Source of the DNA: Hygrocybe punicea
Taxonomy: Eukaryota; Basidiomycota; Agaricomycetes; Agaricales; Hygrophoraceae
Direction of reading: 5' to 3'
Assembly: GCA_963556145.1 (NCBI GenBank)
Contig: OY744467.1
Span: 5,890,001-5,954,000, forward strand
Length of the DNA: 64,000 nt
Both the position numbers and the translations under genes were made by a program. The notes beneath the pieces were generated by a model. That model saw nothing but the letters and a program-made list of their open reading frames with translations. It was not told the DNA's origin and made no database searches. Positions within the stretch are counted from its first letter, which is position 1. Each line of letters begins with the position of its first letter. Below, one piece after another: positions 40,900 to 50,803 of the stretch.

Positions 40900-42243
40900 A
40901 TGGGCGAATCGGGATCCCTACGTTGGGATGGGGGACCTGACGAAAAGTTAGCGCCGGGGCAATTTATGCGCGAAATCAAAATCAAGATCGAGGACAAAGA
41001 GTACACTACCGACAAAAAGAAAATAGAATGCTTCCAAAACAATCTCGAGTACGCAGGAATAGCGGATCAGTGGTTCGATAAACTCGCAAACGACACGAAA
41101 ACGGACTGGAACAAATTAGTTGAGGAATTCGAGAAGGAATGGCCAAAGAACGCAATCCCGAAACCAACAAAAACCGAGCGAATCCGCACCCTCAAAGAGT
41201 GGATCATAACCACAGACGAACTGGGGAGGAAAACGATAACGACGGGGTCGAAGGAGGTGTGGACACACGTGAAGTGGGCGAACGGACTAGCCGCCAAAGC
41301 AAAAGACGCAGAAGATACGGCCGGCCTACTAATACAGGATGTATTCGACAATTTACCAGCACCAGTTCGCGAACTTATACGACACAAAACGCGTACCAAC
41401 TACGAAGAACTTGCCGAAGCCGTACGCACTCTTGATGCCCTTGATTTACGTGAGGTCGTTGACAAATACAAAAAGGACGAGGAAACTGCTCGACTCGCCC
41501 GCATCCCAAACTCCCCGACGAAGAGCCTTCGCGACTCGCTGGCAAGCACCCACCTCCAAACGCCTGTAGGGCCACGTCACCAATACCGCGACGATGCCCC
41601 CCGACCCTACCAAAACCATTCGACGCGAGACGCCGCCCACGACCCTTTTAGCGGAAATACGGGCAACCGCGGAAACTTATTCGCAACCCGAGGGTCCATA
41701 CGGCCACATCGAGGTGCAGGCCCAGGCGCGTTGGGCATGGGCAGAGAACCAACCGCCCCATCGATCATCCCCATCGCCAGAAACAGACCTATCACCGTTA
41801 GACACAACGACCTACAAAACCTCGCCATACAACAACACCCCAACACCGAAGCGGGACACACAGCATACAAGGCCCAGGTCGATGCATGGCATCGTGCCAA
41901 TCCCGACGGCCAACCAGACGAACTGCGCCCATTCCCGTTGACGCCGGGAACCGCTCCACTCGGTTCTCGCGAATGCTGGGAATGCGGATACGCCGGTCAC
42001 AGAGCCGGAGCGCCCGTTTGCTCAGGGAACACCCTTCCAGAATTAGAACGCACCTGGCGCCGGGTCGCCAGTTACATTACCCGCGAAGCGTCGAAGGAAC
42101 GTCAAGGACCCAGCGTCAACTACGTCAACTACGGACATCAGGGATACGGAGGTCACAACGACTACAACCAACGTTACGGAGGACACAACTACATGGATGA
42201 AGTAGACGACATCCAGGGAAATGGAGGAGGGCCGTCCGCGTAG
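40900..42243 (+). CDS. gag: E4 gag
   Basis: 447 codons, first ATG after the leader. Residues about 20-200 form a Trp/Lys/Glu-rich helical region typical of gag capsid domains. A Pro/Arg/Asn-rich central stretch leads to a zinc knuckle near residues 359-374 with spacing C-x2-C-x4-H-x6-C, two residues wider before the last Cys than the usual CCHC. The C-terminus is rich in Gly, Tyr and Asn. The protein would assemble virus-like particles and bind element RNA. Pol lies in the -1 frame relative to gag; the pol frame is open from 42201, so the last 14 codons of gag overlap it. Confidence 0.88.
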   Translation: MGESGSLRWDGGPDEKLAPGQFMREIKIKIEDKEYTTDKKKIECFQNNLEYAGIADQWFDKLANDTKTDWNKLVEEFEKEWPKNAIPKPTKTERIRTLKEWIITTDELGRKTITTGSKEVWTHVKWANGLAAKAKDAEDTAGLLIQDVFDNLPAPVRELIRHKTRTNYEELAEAVRTLDALDLREVVDKYKKDEETARLARIPNSPTKSLRDSLASTHLQTPVGPRHQYRDDAPRPYQNHSTRDAAHDPFSGNTGNRGNLFATRGSIRPHRGAGPGALGMGREPTAPSIIPIARNRPITVRHNDLQNLAIQQHPNTEAGHTAYKAQVDAWHRANPDGQPDELRPFPLTPGTAPLGSRECWECGYAGHRAGAPVCSGNTLPELERTWRRVASYITREASKERQGPSVNYVNYGHQGYGGHNDYNQRYGGHNYMDEVDDIQGNGGGPSA

Positions 42244-42275
42244 ACGCAGGACGGACGGCCCGGGAAAATCAAAAG

Positions 42276-45200
42276 ATGGCGAACATATCGGTCCCCGACC
42301 AGCGTACGGGATGGGTCGGGGACGTGCACTTAGACCCTCCCAACATCTATTCACGTACGGACATAAAGTGTTTAGTCAGTAAAGATCTACTACCCCATAC
42401 CCCTAAACACGAAACGTTTGACATGTATACGACGAGAGAGGATCTACCAGCACCACAAAGAAACCGAGCAAGACCGTTCATACACACCGTAGGACTCCAT
42501 GGCCACATGGGCACTTGCCAATACTTAAAAGGACTATTCGACGATGGATCTATGGTGAACTCCATCTGTGCATCGACATACCGGAAACACCGACACCAAC
42601 TCGGCAATCTTTCCCCATCGCAAACAACCCTACGCATGGCGAATGGAGCGGGCATACCCTCGCAGGGCCGTTGGGTAGGCAACATCGAGCTTGGCGGCCT
42701 ACGCAAAAACACTGCGTTCGAAGTGTTCCCAAGCGGAGGTAACTGGTCACTCCTGTTCGGAAAACCGCTGCTGCAACAATACAAAGCTGTTCACGACTAC
42801 AGCGACGACACACTACGCATACCCTACGACAACGGGTGGCAAACCCTGCTAAACGAAAGCCAGGAACCGACGCCAAACCGCCCCGCAATACCAAGTCGCA
42901 TCCTGCGCAACGCGATCACAACACCAAAACCCATCGCTGCCGGTGTTGGACTGTCATGGCGACGCGAGTGTAAATCCCCGAGGGAGCTGTGGGACATAGT
43001 AAACGAAGAAAAGATTGACACTACGCCCCCACGCAAAGAAGGGAACACCTACAACTCATTCGCCGCACTTGCCAGCCTCAAAGACACTATACGAGGCGAC
43101 ACGCTCGATAGATTCAACAACCGAGAGCTGTACCTCGAACCACCCCCCCAAGGATACCAGGTCCCGAGACACCCGGCCAGTAATCCCAGCAGGAATCAAC
43201 TCGACATCGACGGCGTGGAACCCTGCCCAACCACCACGAGCAAGCGCAGGGGCCGCCGCCACAGGGAGCGACGGAAAAGCAAAGGAACGCCAGGCACAAC
43301 CCCAAGCCCGCAGTACGACTCGCAATCGCAGGACCCACGTCACACGGCACCAGTTTGGGTGGTCCAGGACGACACGCCAGGCAACGACAACGACATCGGT
43401 GACGCCCAACCAGAAATCGAGCTCAATGCCGACCACTCGATTTTCACAAGGAAAACGGAACCTTTCAAACCACAACGAGTCAACGCCGTCCTCGACAAAG
43501 TCACCATTGGACCCGACCTCACCACGGAACAACGGAAACAAGTACAGGATCTACTGCGCGAGTACGCAGATTGCTTCGCGTTGTCAGTAAGCGAGGTAAA
43601 CGCCGTACCGGGGGCCGAACACCACGTACACGTACCACCGGACACAACGTTTCCCAAACGCGTGCCCCGACAACGCCAGTTCACAGCGGCGCAACGCGAA
43701 TTTTTGAGCAAAACCATCGACGAACTACTGGCAGCCGACATAATAGAACCCATCCGACCGGAAGACGTCAAATGCGCCTCGCCAATCGCCCTCGGCCAAA
43801 AGACACACGACAACCCCGGCCTTCCGATAGAAGAGCTCCGTCATCGCGTCAACGACGAATGTATAGCCCACGGATTCCCACCAGCCCACAACATGGAACC
43901 ACGCCCAACACCAGCCGGCCCCGACAAGGAAGAACAGCACCCGGCGAAATGGCGGTTCTGCCAAAACTACAACATGCTCAACAGGGTCACCCAAGTTTTC
44001 CCGATGCCCCAGGGCGACATACGGATGAAGCAGCGACGCCTAAGCGGCCACAGGTGGGTCCACGGATTCGATTTCACCTCGGGCTTCTACGCTGTCATGA
44101 TACCACAGGACACCCGGCCGTACCTCGCATTCTACATCGAGGGCAGAGGATTTTTCACACAGAAGCGAATGCCTTTCGGCCTCACCGGCGCCCCCTCCAC
44201 GTTTGCACACGTCACCGCACAAGCACTCGGCGACATACTTACCGCTCTGCAACTCGAGCTATTCGTGGATGATGGAGGCATGGCAGGGGACGAGTTCGAA
44301 GACATGCTCAATCGCACGAGACGCTTCTTCCAGAGGGTCCGGGAAGCCGGCCTGTCCCTCTCTGCCAAGAAATCGAAGTTTTTCATGTCAGAAATGATAT
44401 TCGCGGGGTCCAAGGTTGGACCGGACGGTGTTCAAGCAGACGAGGCCAAGCTAACCACAGTCGTCAGCTGGCGGAGACCCCCCGACCTCTTAGGCCTATC
44501 CGGCTTTCTGGGGTTAACGGGCTACTTTAGGGATCTAATCCACGGATACGCCAAGCTGGCCCAGCCGCTGTCCGACCTCCTACGATCCGTCGACATACCC
44601 AAGCACGCCGGGAAGGCAGCATACCGAGCAGCATTGCGGAAGGTCAAATTGGCTGATAAGTGGACCGAAAAACACCAAAAATGTTTCCTCGACCTGAAAA
44701 CCGCTCTCACGACCAACCCCGTTCTGGTGGCTCCTCGATTTGACGGCACCCCATTCATCATAACCACCGACGGCTGCAAGGAAGGATTCGGCGGTGTTCT
44801 ATCCCAGCGCATCGTGGTAACACGACCCGGCGGCAAAGTGGTCAGCAAGTTGCACCCTATAGCATACGCCTCGAAGCGCACCTCCACAGCGGAAGAACGC
44901 TACAAACCCTTCCTCCTAGAATTCGCGGCCCTCAAGTTCGCGTTGGACAAATTTGACGACATCGTGTGGGGTTTCCCAGTCGAGCTGGAAACCGACTGCC
45001 AAGCCCTCCGTGACGTATTACTCAGCCCAGATCTCAATGCAACACACGCCCGCTGGCGGGACGGGGTCTTGGCCCACCAGATTATTGACGTCCGCCATAT
45101 ACCAGGGAAAACCAACCTGGTCGGAGACGCCCTGAGTCGAAAAGACGAGGAACTTCCCCGCATCCCGAATGACGGTAGCGATTGGTCGGTTTCCCCAGAC

Positions 45201-46733
45201 TGGGAGACGGCGCGTGGCCTGGAATACGACATGTTCACGGTGGGCGAATCTGCTTCTGAATTACACAGGACATTACGGGATCGCTTCGAAGACGAACGCG
45301 TCTTTGTAGAAGTCGTTGATGCCCTCGTAGGCATACCAGACGACGCCCCAGAGCGCGATCAACGGCGTGCGGCCCATCGCGCAAAAGATTTCTTCATCGA
45401 CGACGGACGCTTGTGGAAACTTGGAGGCATCACACCGGCGCGGGCAGCATCACGCAGGGAGTGTATAACCAAAACAGAAGCCGTCGCGCTTGCTAAAGTC
45501 GAGCACGAAAAAACTCGCGTGGGCCGTGACGCCATCAAGATGCAGCTATTGGACAGGATATGTAGCCCCTTTTTAGACGCATCAATCACGAAAGCAATCC
45601 GCGAGTGCAGCCGCTGCAAAAATTTCGGCAACACACACCTACACGCACTGCTCCAACCCATAGTCCGGCGCCGACCGTTCGAGCTCCTGGTAGGGGATTA
45701 CACTTCCATGCCGACGGGAAAAGGGGGTTTCACAAAAATTGGTTTATACGCTGACGTCTTCTCTAGGAAATTGTTCGCGTTCAAAGTGAAGTCCGCTACA
45801 GGGAAAGCCACCGTCGACAGCCTCGAACACATCAGGAACACGTTCATAACGCCGGAGGTATTCATGTCCGACGGCGGCTCCCACTTTGATTGCGAACTGG
45901 TGCGCAATTACTGTGACAGCATTGGCACTAAACACCACGTCGTAGCCGCTTACTCACCCTGGATAAATGGCCTGATCGAGGGCTCAAACAAGATACTGCT
46001 GAGTACACTCAAACGGCTGTGTGCACCCGGCCTTGGCGAAGACGAATACGACAGGATGGCAACAAAAGACATCCCCAAGAACTGGCCCCAGCACCTGAAC
46101 GCTGCCGTAAAAAACCTCTCCGACCGCATCCTACCAAGTCTCAAATTCTCCCCGAATGAATTACTACTGGGACTCATCACAAACCCACAAGGCACTGGCG
46201 AACCAGAAACAATGCCCATTCCCTCCGATGCTGACATAGCAATCCACCTAGCATACGCCGACCAAACGCGACTCGACGGCCTAGCCTGCGCTGTAGACCA
46301 CGCAGCGAACCGCAAGGCCTCATTTGACGCCAAAGTCCTTAGGAGGGCACCCAGAGAAGTTATATTTAAAACTGGACAACTTGTACAAGTCTATCGAAGT
46401 GATCTGATTAATGTCTTTTCCAGTGTACGGAAGTTGGTCCCTCTGTGGTCCGTACCCCGGCGTGTGGTGTCCCGCCTGCGCAACTCATATGTTTTGGAGA
46501 CACTCGACGGCGTACCACTGTCTGGCGTTTTTAATGCACGCCGCCTCCGATCGTTTGAGCCACGAGATGGAACGAAAATGGCCCAAGCAGAGCATGATCG
46601 TCTGCTTGCTGACGATACCACACCCACAAACGACCACGGCGAAGGGATGGAGGTTGCAGACGATGAGGATAGAGAGCTGGCATCGGGAGATGGTGTTGAG
46701 GCTGACGACGTAGCGATGAGGGCGTCGCTATGA
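42276..46733 (+). CDS. pol: E4 pol: protease, RT, RNase H, integrase
   Basis: 1485 codons from ATG 42276, uninterrupted. The protease motif is D-D-G-S at residues 89-92, near the N-terminus. RT (about 440-720) has FVDDG as polymerase centre near 662. RNase H (about 820-960) has TTDGCKEGFGG and ends RHIPGKTN...DALSRK. Integrase has a zinc-like region with C-x2-C near 1112, then core residues D (VGDYTS), D (MSDGGS) and E (LIEGSN), with 35 residues between the last two. The C-terminal tail is acidic. Protease thus sits in the pol ORF, unlike E2/E3 where it ends the gag ORF. The frame is open 75 bases upstream of the ATG, so either -1 frameshifting from gag or reinitiation could start translation. 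Confidence 0.93.
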   Translation: MANISVPDQRTGWVGDVHLDPPNIYSRTDIKCLVSKDLLPHTPKHETFDMYTTREDLPAPQRNRARPFIHTVGLHGHMGTCQYLKGLFDDGSMVNSICASTYRKHRHQLGNLSPSQTTLRMANGAGIPSQGRWVGNIELGGLRKNTAFEVFPSGGNWSLLFGKPLLQQYKAVHDYSDDTLRIPYDNGWQTLLNESQEPTPNRPAIPSRILRNAITTPKPIAAGVGLSWRRECKSPRELWDIVNEEKIDTTPPRKEGNTYNSFAALASLKDTIRGDTLDRFNNRELYLEPPPQGYQVPRHPASNPSRNQLDIDGVEPCPTTTSKRRGRRHRERRKSKGTPGTTPSPQYDSQSQDPRHTAPVWVVQDDTPGNDNDIGDAQPEIELNADHSIFTRKTEPFKPQRVNAVLDKVTIGPDLTTEQRKQVQDLLREYADCFALSVSEVNAVPGAEHHVHVPPDTTFPKRVPRQRQFTAAQREFLSKTIDELLAADIIEPIRPEDVKCASPIALGQKTHDNPGLPIEELRHRVNDECIAHGFPPAHNMEPRPTPAGPDKEEQHPAKWRFCQNYNMLNRVTQVFPMPQGDIRMKQRRLSGHRWVHGFDFTSGFYAVMIPQDTRPYLAFYIEGRGFFTQKRMPFGLTGAPSTFAHVTAQALGDILTALQLELFVDDGGMAGDEFEDMLNRTRRFFQRVREAGLSLSAKKSKFFMSEMIFAGSKVGPDGVQADEAKLTTVVSWRRPPDLLGLSGFLGLTGYFRDLIHGYAKLAQPLSDLLRSVDIPKHAGKAAYRAALRKVKLADKWTEKHQKCFLDLKTALTTNPVLVAPRFDGTPFIITTDGCKEGFGGVLSQRIVVTRPGGKVVSKLHPIAYASKRTSTAEERYKPFLLEFAALKFALDKFDDIVWGFPVELETDCQALRDVLLSPDLNATHARWRDGVLAHQIIDVRHIPGKTNLVGDALSRKDEELPRIPNDGSDWSVSPDWETARGLEYDMFTVGESASELHRTLRDRFEDERVFVEVVDALVGIPDDAPERDQRRAAHRAKDFFIDDGRLWKLGGITPARAASRRECITKTEAVALAKVEHEKTRVGRDAIKMQLLDRICSPFLDASITKAIRECSRCKNFGNTHLHALLQPIVRRRPFELLVGDYTSMPTGKGGFTKIGLYADVFSRKLFAFKVKSATGKATVDSLEHIRNTFITPEVFMSDGGSHFDCELVRNYCDSIGTKHHVVAAYSPWINGLIEGSNKILLSTLKRLCAPGLGEDEYDRMATKDIPKNWPQHLNAAVKNLSDRILPSLKFSPNELLLGLITNPQGTGEPETMPIPSDADIAIHLAYADQTRLDGLACAVDHAANRKASFDAKVLRRAPREVIFKTGQLVQVYRSDLINVFSSVRKLVPLWSVPRRVVSRLRNSYVLETLDGVPLSGVFNARRLRSFEPRDGTKMAQAEHDRLLADDTTPTNDHGEGMEVADDEDRELASGDGVEADDVAMRASL

Positions 46734-46743
46734 AGAAAGGGGG
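46732..46743 (+). other. E4 polypurine tract
   Basis: GAAGAAAGGGGG lies four bases before the 3' LTR and just after the end of pol, as expected for plus-strand priming. Confidence 0.75.
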
Positions 46744-46747
46744 CACT

Positions 46748-46904
46748 TGGAGTAGTAGCGAGGGCTGTGTCACGTGACTCAGTTCCCACGGTTCGTGTTG
46801 TTTGTTGGTTCCCAAAGTAGCTAGAAGACAACCCAACCAATCCACGACCTTCGAGACTCGAGACTCAGTTCTTCGTTAGACGTCCGAGACTCCAGACCAC
46901 TCCA
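46748..46904 (+). repeat. E4 3' LTR (157 bp)
   Basis: Copy of 40356-40512 with no difference seen, followed by target duplication ACGT. Confidence 0.96.
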
Positions 46905-46908
46905 ACGT

Positions 46909-48070
46909 GCGGGATTTCGTCGCGTAAAATATATGTGGTATCCCCGTGCATGATCTGGGGTGAATTCGTATATCCCATTGCGATGCGTGTAAGACGGAGT
47001 GTACCAAGTGGGGATTGAAAGGTCATGTAGTCGCGCGAATCTGGATGCACAAGCCGCTGATCGAAAGATACGAAGAGATCTAAGGCCCCGTAACACGAAT
47101 GTCCGCCAAAGGATTCGGCGAGTTGGTCCGTCATTGGGGGCACCGCGGGGTCCCGGATAGTGACAGCGTTGAGCGGCTGTAGGTCGTGCACTAAGCGCAA
47201 GCTAAGACCGTCCTTCTTAATAACACAAAACCACCGGGAACGGTAAGAAGAATTGGAGGGCTCGTAGGTACCAGCGGCAATCTTATCTTTTATAATCCGG
47301 ACGACTTCTGCCAGAATTCCGGGCGGTATAGGGATATTTTTGTGAACCCAAGGCGTGTGGGGAACGGTCGGGATATGGATTGGCGGAAAGTAATCGGTAT
47401 TGAATTGACCTTTCTCGGATTCGTTCCAAGCGAACGCGGCTTCTTGTTCTTTGATAAGAAAATGGCCAAGTTTTTCCTCTTCCGGCCATAGAAAGTCATC
47501 CGGGTTAATGTTGTATTTGTCATGACGTTCCTGGGTGTAGCGGGTTCCGGGCGTAAAATCGGGTGGACGTGTCGGAAGCGTGGGTAAGTCGGCAAGCGGA
47601 TCACCAGTGATGTTACGAATAATCCTATACTTGTCCGGAAGAGTGGTGGAAATGGGACGAACTCTGTTCGCGACTTTCTTGTACTTTTTCTGGACAACGA
47701 CTCCTTTTAAATCGCATTTGGGCGGGTCGGCGTTAACCTGGAATACATTATGTACAGGTTTAGTTTCCGAGGATACTTTTACAAGATGAGAATAGAGAGA
47801 TGACAATATAGATACCGCGTCCGAGGTTGAAGACGGCGGTTTTGAGGAGAAATCGAGCTCGAAAGAGAAACAAAATTCTTTAGAAGTGGAATCGGTAGAT
47901 GATGAATCAAAATGAAAATAGAGGGACGGGTCAAAAGGCGGGTCGGAATCCGAAGATGGAATAGAATCGGGAAGGGTATCATGAGAACAGATTGGATCGC
48001 TTGCGAGTTCCGGCTTATCATTCGTAGGCGCGACATCTCCTTGGAATGTGTCCGATTCCTCGATAATCAA
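46909..48070 (-). pseudogene. pol: E3 pol, first part: linker and N-terminal RT
   Basis: From the frameshift junction it reads through an acidic/Ser-rich stretch and the linker FLWPEEEKLG into RT (VHKNIPIPPG, RWFVI-like core, TLRLTRIAMGYTNSPQ) and breaks off at the E4 insertion, just before FMDD. There is no ATG at the start; the frame is open across the gag-protease stop, which fits expression by -1 frameshifting. Within this part no stop is seen; loss of function comes from E4 and from stops in the second part. Confidence 0.88.
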
Positions 48071-48076
48071 AAACCC
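48067..48076 (-). other. Probable -1 ribosomal frameshift site, gag-protease to pol
   Basis: In the gag frame the codons are CCG GGT TTT TGA, which contain the slippery heptamer G-GGT-TTT (48076-48070) directly followed by the stop. Slipping back one base enters the open pol frame. E2 has CCG GAT TTT TAA at the same protein position with the same -1 relation. The pattern follows the X-XXY-YYZ rule in E3; in E2 the first triplet does not, so slippage there would rely on the T run. Confidence 0.65.
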
Positions 48077-50783
48077 GGTTTCCGCATGTCGGATCGGGCA
48101 CGCCGTTCTTTTTCGTTGTGTTCCACCGTCAGAACAGTAACTATTGCACCGGAATTAGGATCGGTAAGCGTGATAATCTGATTGCTGTCGCGGAAATCCT
48201 TTGTGACGAGATTAGTTAACGTGGCGAACGGACGACCCAACAAAACTTCATATGGGGTGTCCTCGATGACTTGGACTTGGAGGTAAATATCGAATTCTCC
48301 AAATCCGAAACGAAGATTTGCAATCCGTCCGAGCGTATCATTGTCCATCGAATTGGTGGATTGTAAGACGAGTTTGTGATTTTGCAATCCGAGACCGAGT
48401 TTGTTCCATAAGTCGCGCCGCATACCGATGATCATAGATCCCCCATCCACAACACATTCAAACCGATATTTTCCATCGATGAGCGGGTAGATGGCACGAA
48501 GGGGCACAGCGTTTTCGGCAACAATGAGTGGAATATTCTCGTGGCAATCATCACACGGGCGGGTCGGGACGTTACTCGCCATTGCTTGGTGAAAAACCTG
48601 GGCCGGATTTGCTTCGTTAGGAATCTTTTTCGAAGTAGTAATTTCCTTGAAATGTCGGTGGATATCCGGTGCTATGGCCAATAGTTCGCGTTGTGAAACC
48701 CTGATTTCCGTATCGAGAGCCCGACTAGCCACGGATTTCGCCAGACGAGCATCCTCGACAGGAGCCTGATAATGATATTGCGGCGGGGTCGGAAAGGGAC
48801 CGGTTTGTGGAGCGGGTGTTCGTGGAATCGAAGCCGTCACGGCCGAAGGAGGTTGCGGTTGTGCAGAAGAAGGACCGGCTACCGGCGGGTCCACAGGTGC
48901 GGAAGGAACGGGTTTAAGAGACGGATTGGGTGCTCTCCCTTTCCCTTTGGAGTAGCAAGGCGGAATCTCGACCCTGTCGAACCGGACACGCTTACTTTTC
49001 GCCTTCTGAAGTTCCGCTTCCAAAACCTGGATTTCCTCTTCGCAGTCATTGTCGTCAGGAACACATACGTGGTCGTGAACTGTGGAATGATAGACCTCGT
49101 TAACAAAAGGGAGAGGAGCGTCTTCGTTGGGAACATCGACAACTTCCACGATGTTGACCTTCATATGAGGAGGGGGGTCGCGTTGCGTCGTGACTGCTGC
49201 TTTCTGTCCGGGGTTCTGGGCATGCCAAAGGTCGAAGCGTTCCCGAAGAGTTCGGCCGACAATATGACAAGGGATAAAATATCCGTTGGGTAAGACGACA
49301 CGACCGGCCTCGTTGCGGATACACTTTCCATTGCAGATATATTCGTCGACGTGGGGGCATTGCGGAATCAAGTGCATCGGGTCGTGACAAAAATAGCAAC
49401 ATTTTTCCGCCGGAGGCGGTACTGATCCGTTGTCTGTAAGGCGGGGAGCCGGGGGACGTGGTATAGGATTCGGACGCGAATGCTGGGCGGCCATGGTCTG
49501 GGTAAGCATTGCTATTTGTTGCGTCATAAGACGCATAAGATCGGCCATGCCATTATCGGGTGGTTCTGCTTTTGGTACAACGGGTTCGGGAGTGGGTCGA
49601 GTACATGTGGATCAGGTAAAGGATCCTTGGTCGGCTGCGGTTCCGGCCAACAGGAAATGAGCGCAATTGTGAAATTCCTGAAAATCGTAAGGATCGTCGT
49701 GGAAATGGTCGGGTTTGCTATACTGCATCCTCATTTTAACCCGCTGTTTGAGATCAGGGTCGAATCCGGCCTCGTACACCAGATTTCGTTCACGTTCTGA
49801 GATCCGTCTCTTGTCAAGTAAGAAACCCACGATACGGAAGAATTCTCTATAATATTCTCCCAACTCTGCGCGGGTACGGATCCCATGTCGGGCTTGTGTA
49901 ATAGTAAGTCGATCGAGGTCCGCGACCGAATATCGTCGATCGTCCTCAGCACCGGGATATAATTGTATAACCGCTTTTCGAAAATCATCAAAATCGCCAC
50001 CGGCCGCTGTCGGTAAACGATCCCAAATCTCGAAGTCGGCTATACTGGCATACCGAAGACTATGTTTAATTTTGCCCCTGTCGTCGAGTTTGGCCTCGTC
50101 TGCTAAGAGGTCGACTTCGTCGAAGAAAAGTTTAAGATTTAACGGGTTCCCGTCAAAGGTTGGAGCCGTGGCGTGGCCACGTGCAGGCATTTGTCAGGTA
50201 GTGGCCATAACGGGTGTAGGAATGGGGATCGAGGACATAGATGTAGATGGGATGGGAACAACGGGAACCGGAATCGATGATGTAAAAACTATAGGAGACG
50301 AGATCGCAATATTCGACAAATCGGGAAGCGGAACACTAAAATTCGTGGATAACGATGTCGAGGAGGCAGACGAGATGATACTAGATGTCGGAACGGGATC
50401 GGGAGACGGAATCGAAGACGGGACGATAGACGGAACGGTACTAGAAACGGAAGCCAATTGTTGTTGAGCGGAAGACGACGAGGTTGGTGTGGAAGGGGGT
50501 GAGCTTAATTCGGAAGATTCGTCCGAAGAGATGCGGATGACCGGGATTTCGAGGGGTAAATCGATAGGTTCTGGACTATTGGACGGAGTAAATAAAGGGG
50601 TACCGGATCCGGACACAAGTGGAAGGGCAGTGTGCGACGCTAGGTGCTCGGGTACGTCAAATAAAACTTCCTCTTGGTTTGTCGGATCGTTAACGGAAAG
50701 TGAAAGTTCTTCTCGAAGGGTTCGTGTATGTGACCGGAGTCGGGAAGCAATGGGGGACCTGGGTTGATTTGTACTTGAACCAT
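48067..50783 (-). pseudogene. gag-pro: E3 gag-protease
   Basis: The frame is open from next to the primer-binding site, with no in-frame ATG before the gag domain, so the start is unresolved (non-ATG, or upstream in the LTR). The order is a Ser/Pro-rich N-terminus, a gag domain (FDGNPLNLKLFF...), a zinc knuckle of C-x2-C-x4-H-x4-C form near 49395, and a protease with D-G-G-S (near 48440) and VLLGRPF. Two in-frame TGA codons (50194-50196 and 49612-49614) interrupt it. At the first, E2 has CGA, so a C-to-T change is shown directly. The frame ends at TGA 48067-48069 at the frameshift site. Confidence 0.88.
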
Positions 50784-50784
50784 T

Positions 50785-50801
50785 CCTCGTGGTGGGCTCC
50801 A
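50785..50801 (-). other. E3 primer-binding site
   Basis: Minus strand TGGAGCCCACCACGAGG, two bases inside the 5' LTR and identical to E2's site. Confidence 0.85.
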
Positions 50802-50803
50802 GT

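Larger units (their letters stand above)
40356..46904 (+). mobile_element. E4: intact 6.5-kb Ty3/gypsy element nested in E3 pol
   Basis: Two 157-bp LTRs, identical by eye, begin TGGAG and end CTCCA. Target duplication ACGT stands on both sides (40352-40355 and 46905-46908). Joining the flanks restores the spacing of the corresponding E2 sequence exactly. It has a primer-binding site, gag, pol and a polypurine tract with no visible lesion. Its pol is only distantly similar to E1-E3, so it represents another gypsy lineage. It is the youngest insertion in the E3 nest. Confidence 0.96.

Noticed and set aside
42347..46845. Many antisense frames across E4
   Set aside because: GC-rich coding DNA leaves the opposite strand open; none has motifs or a convincing start.
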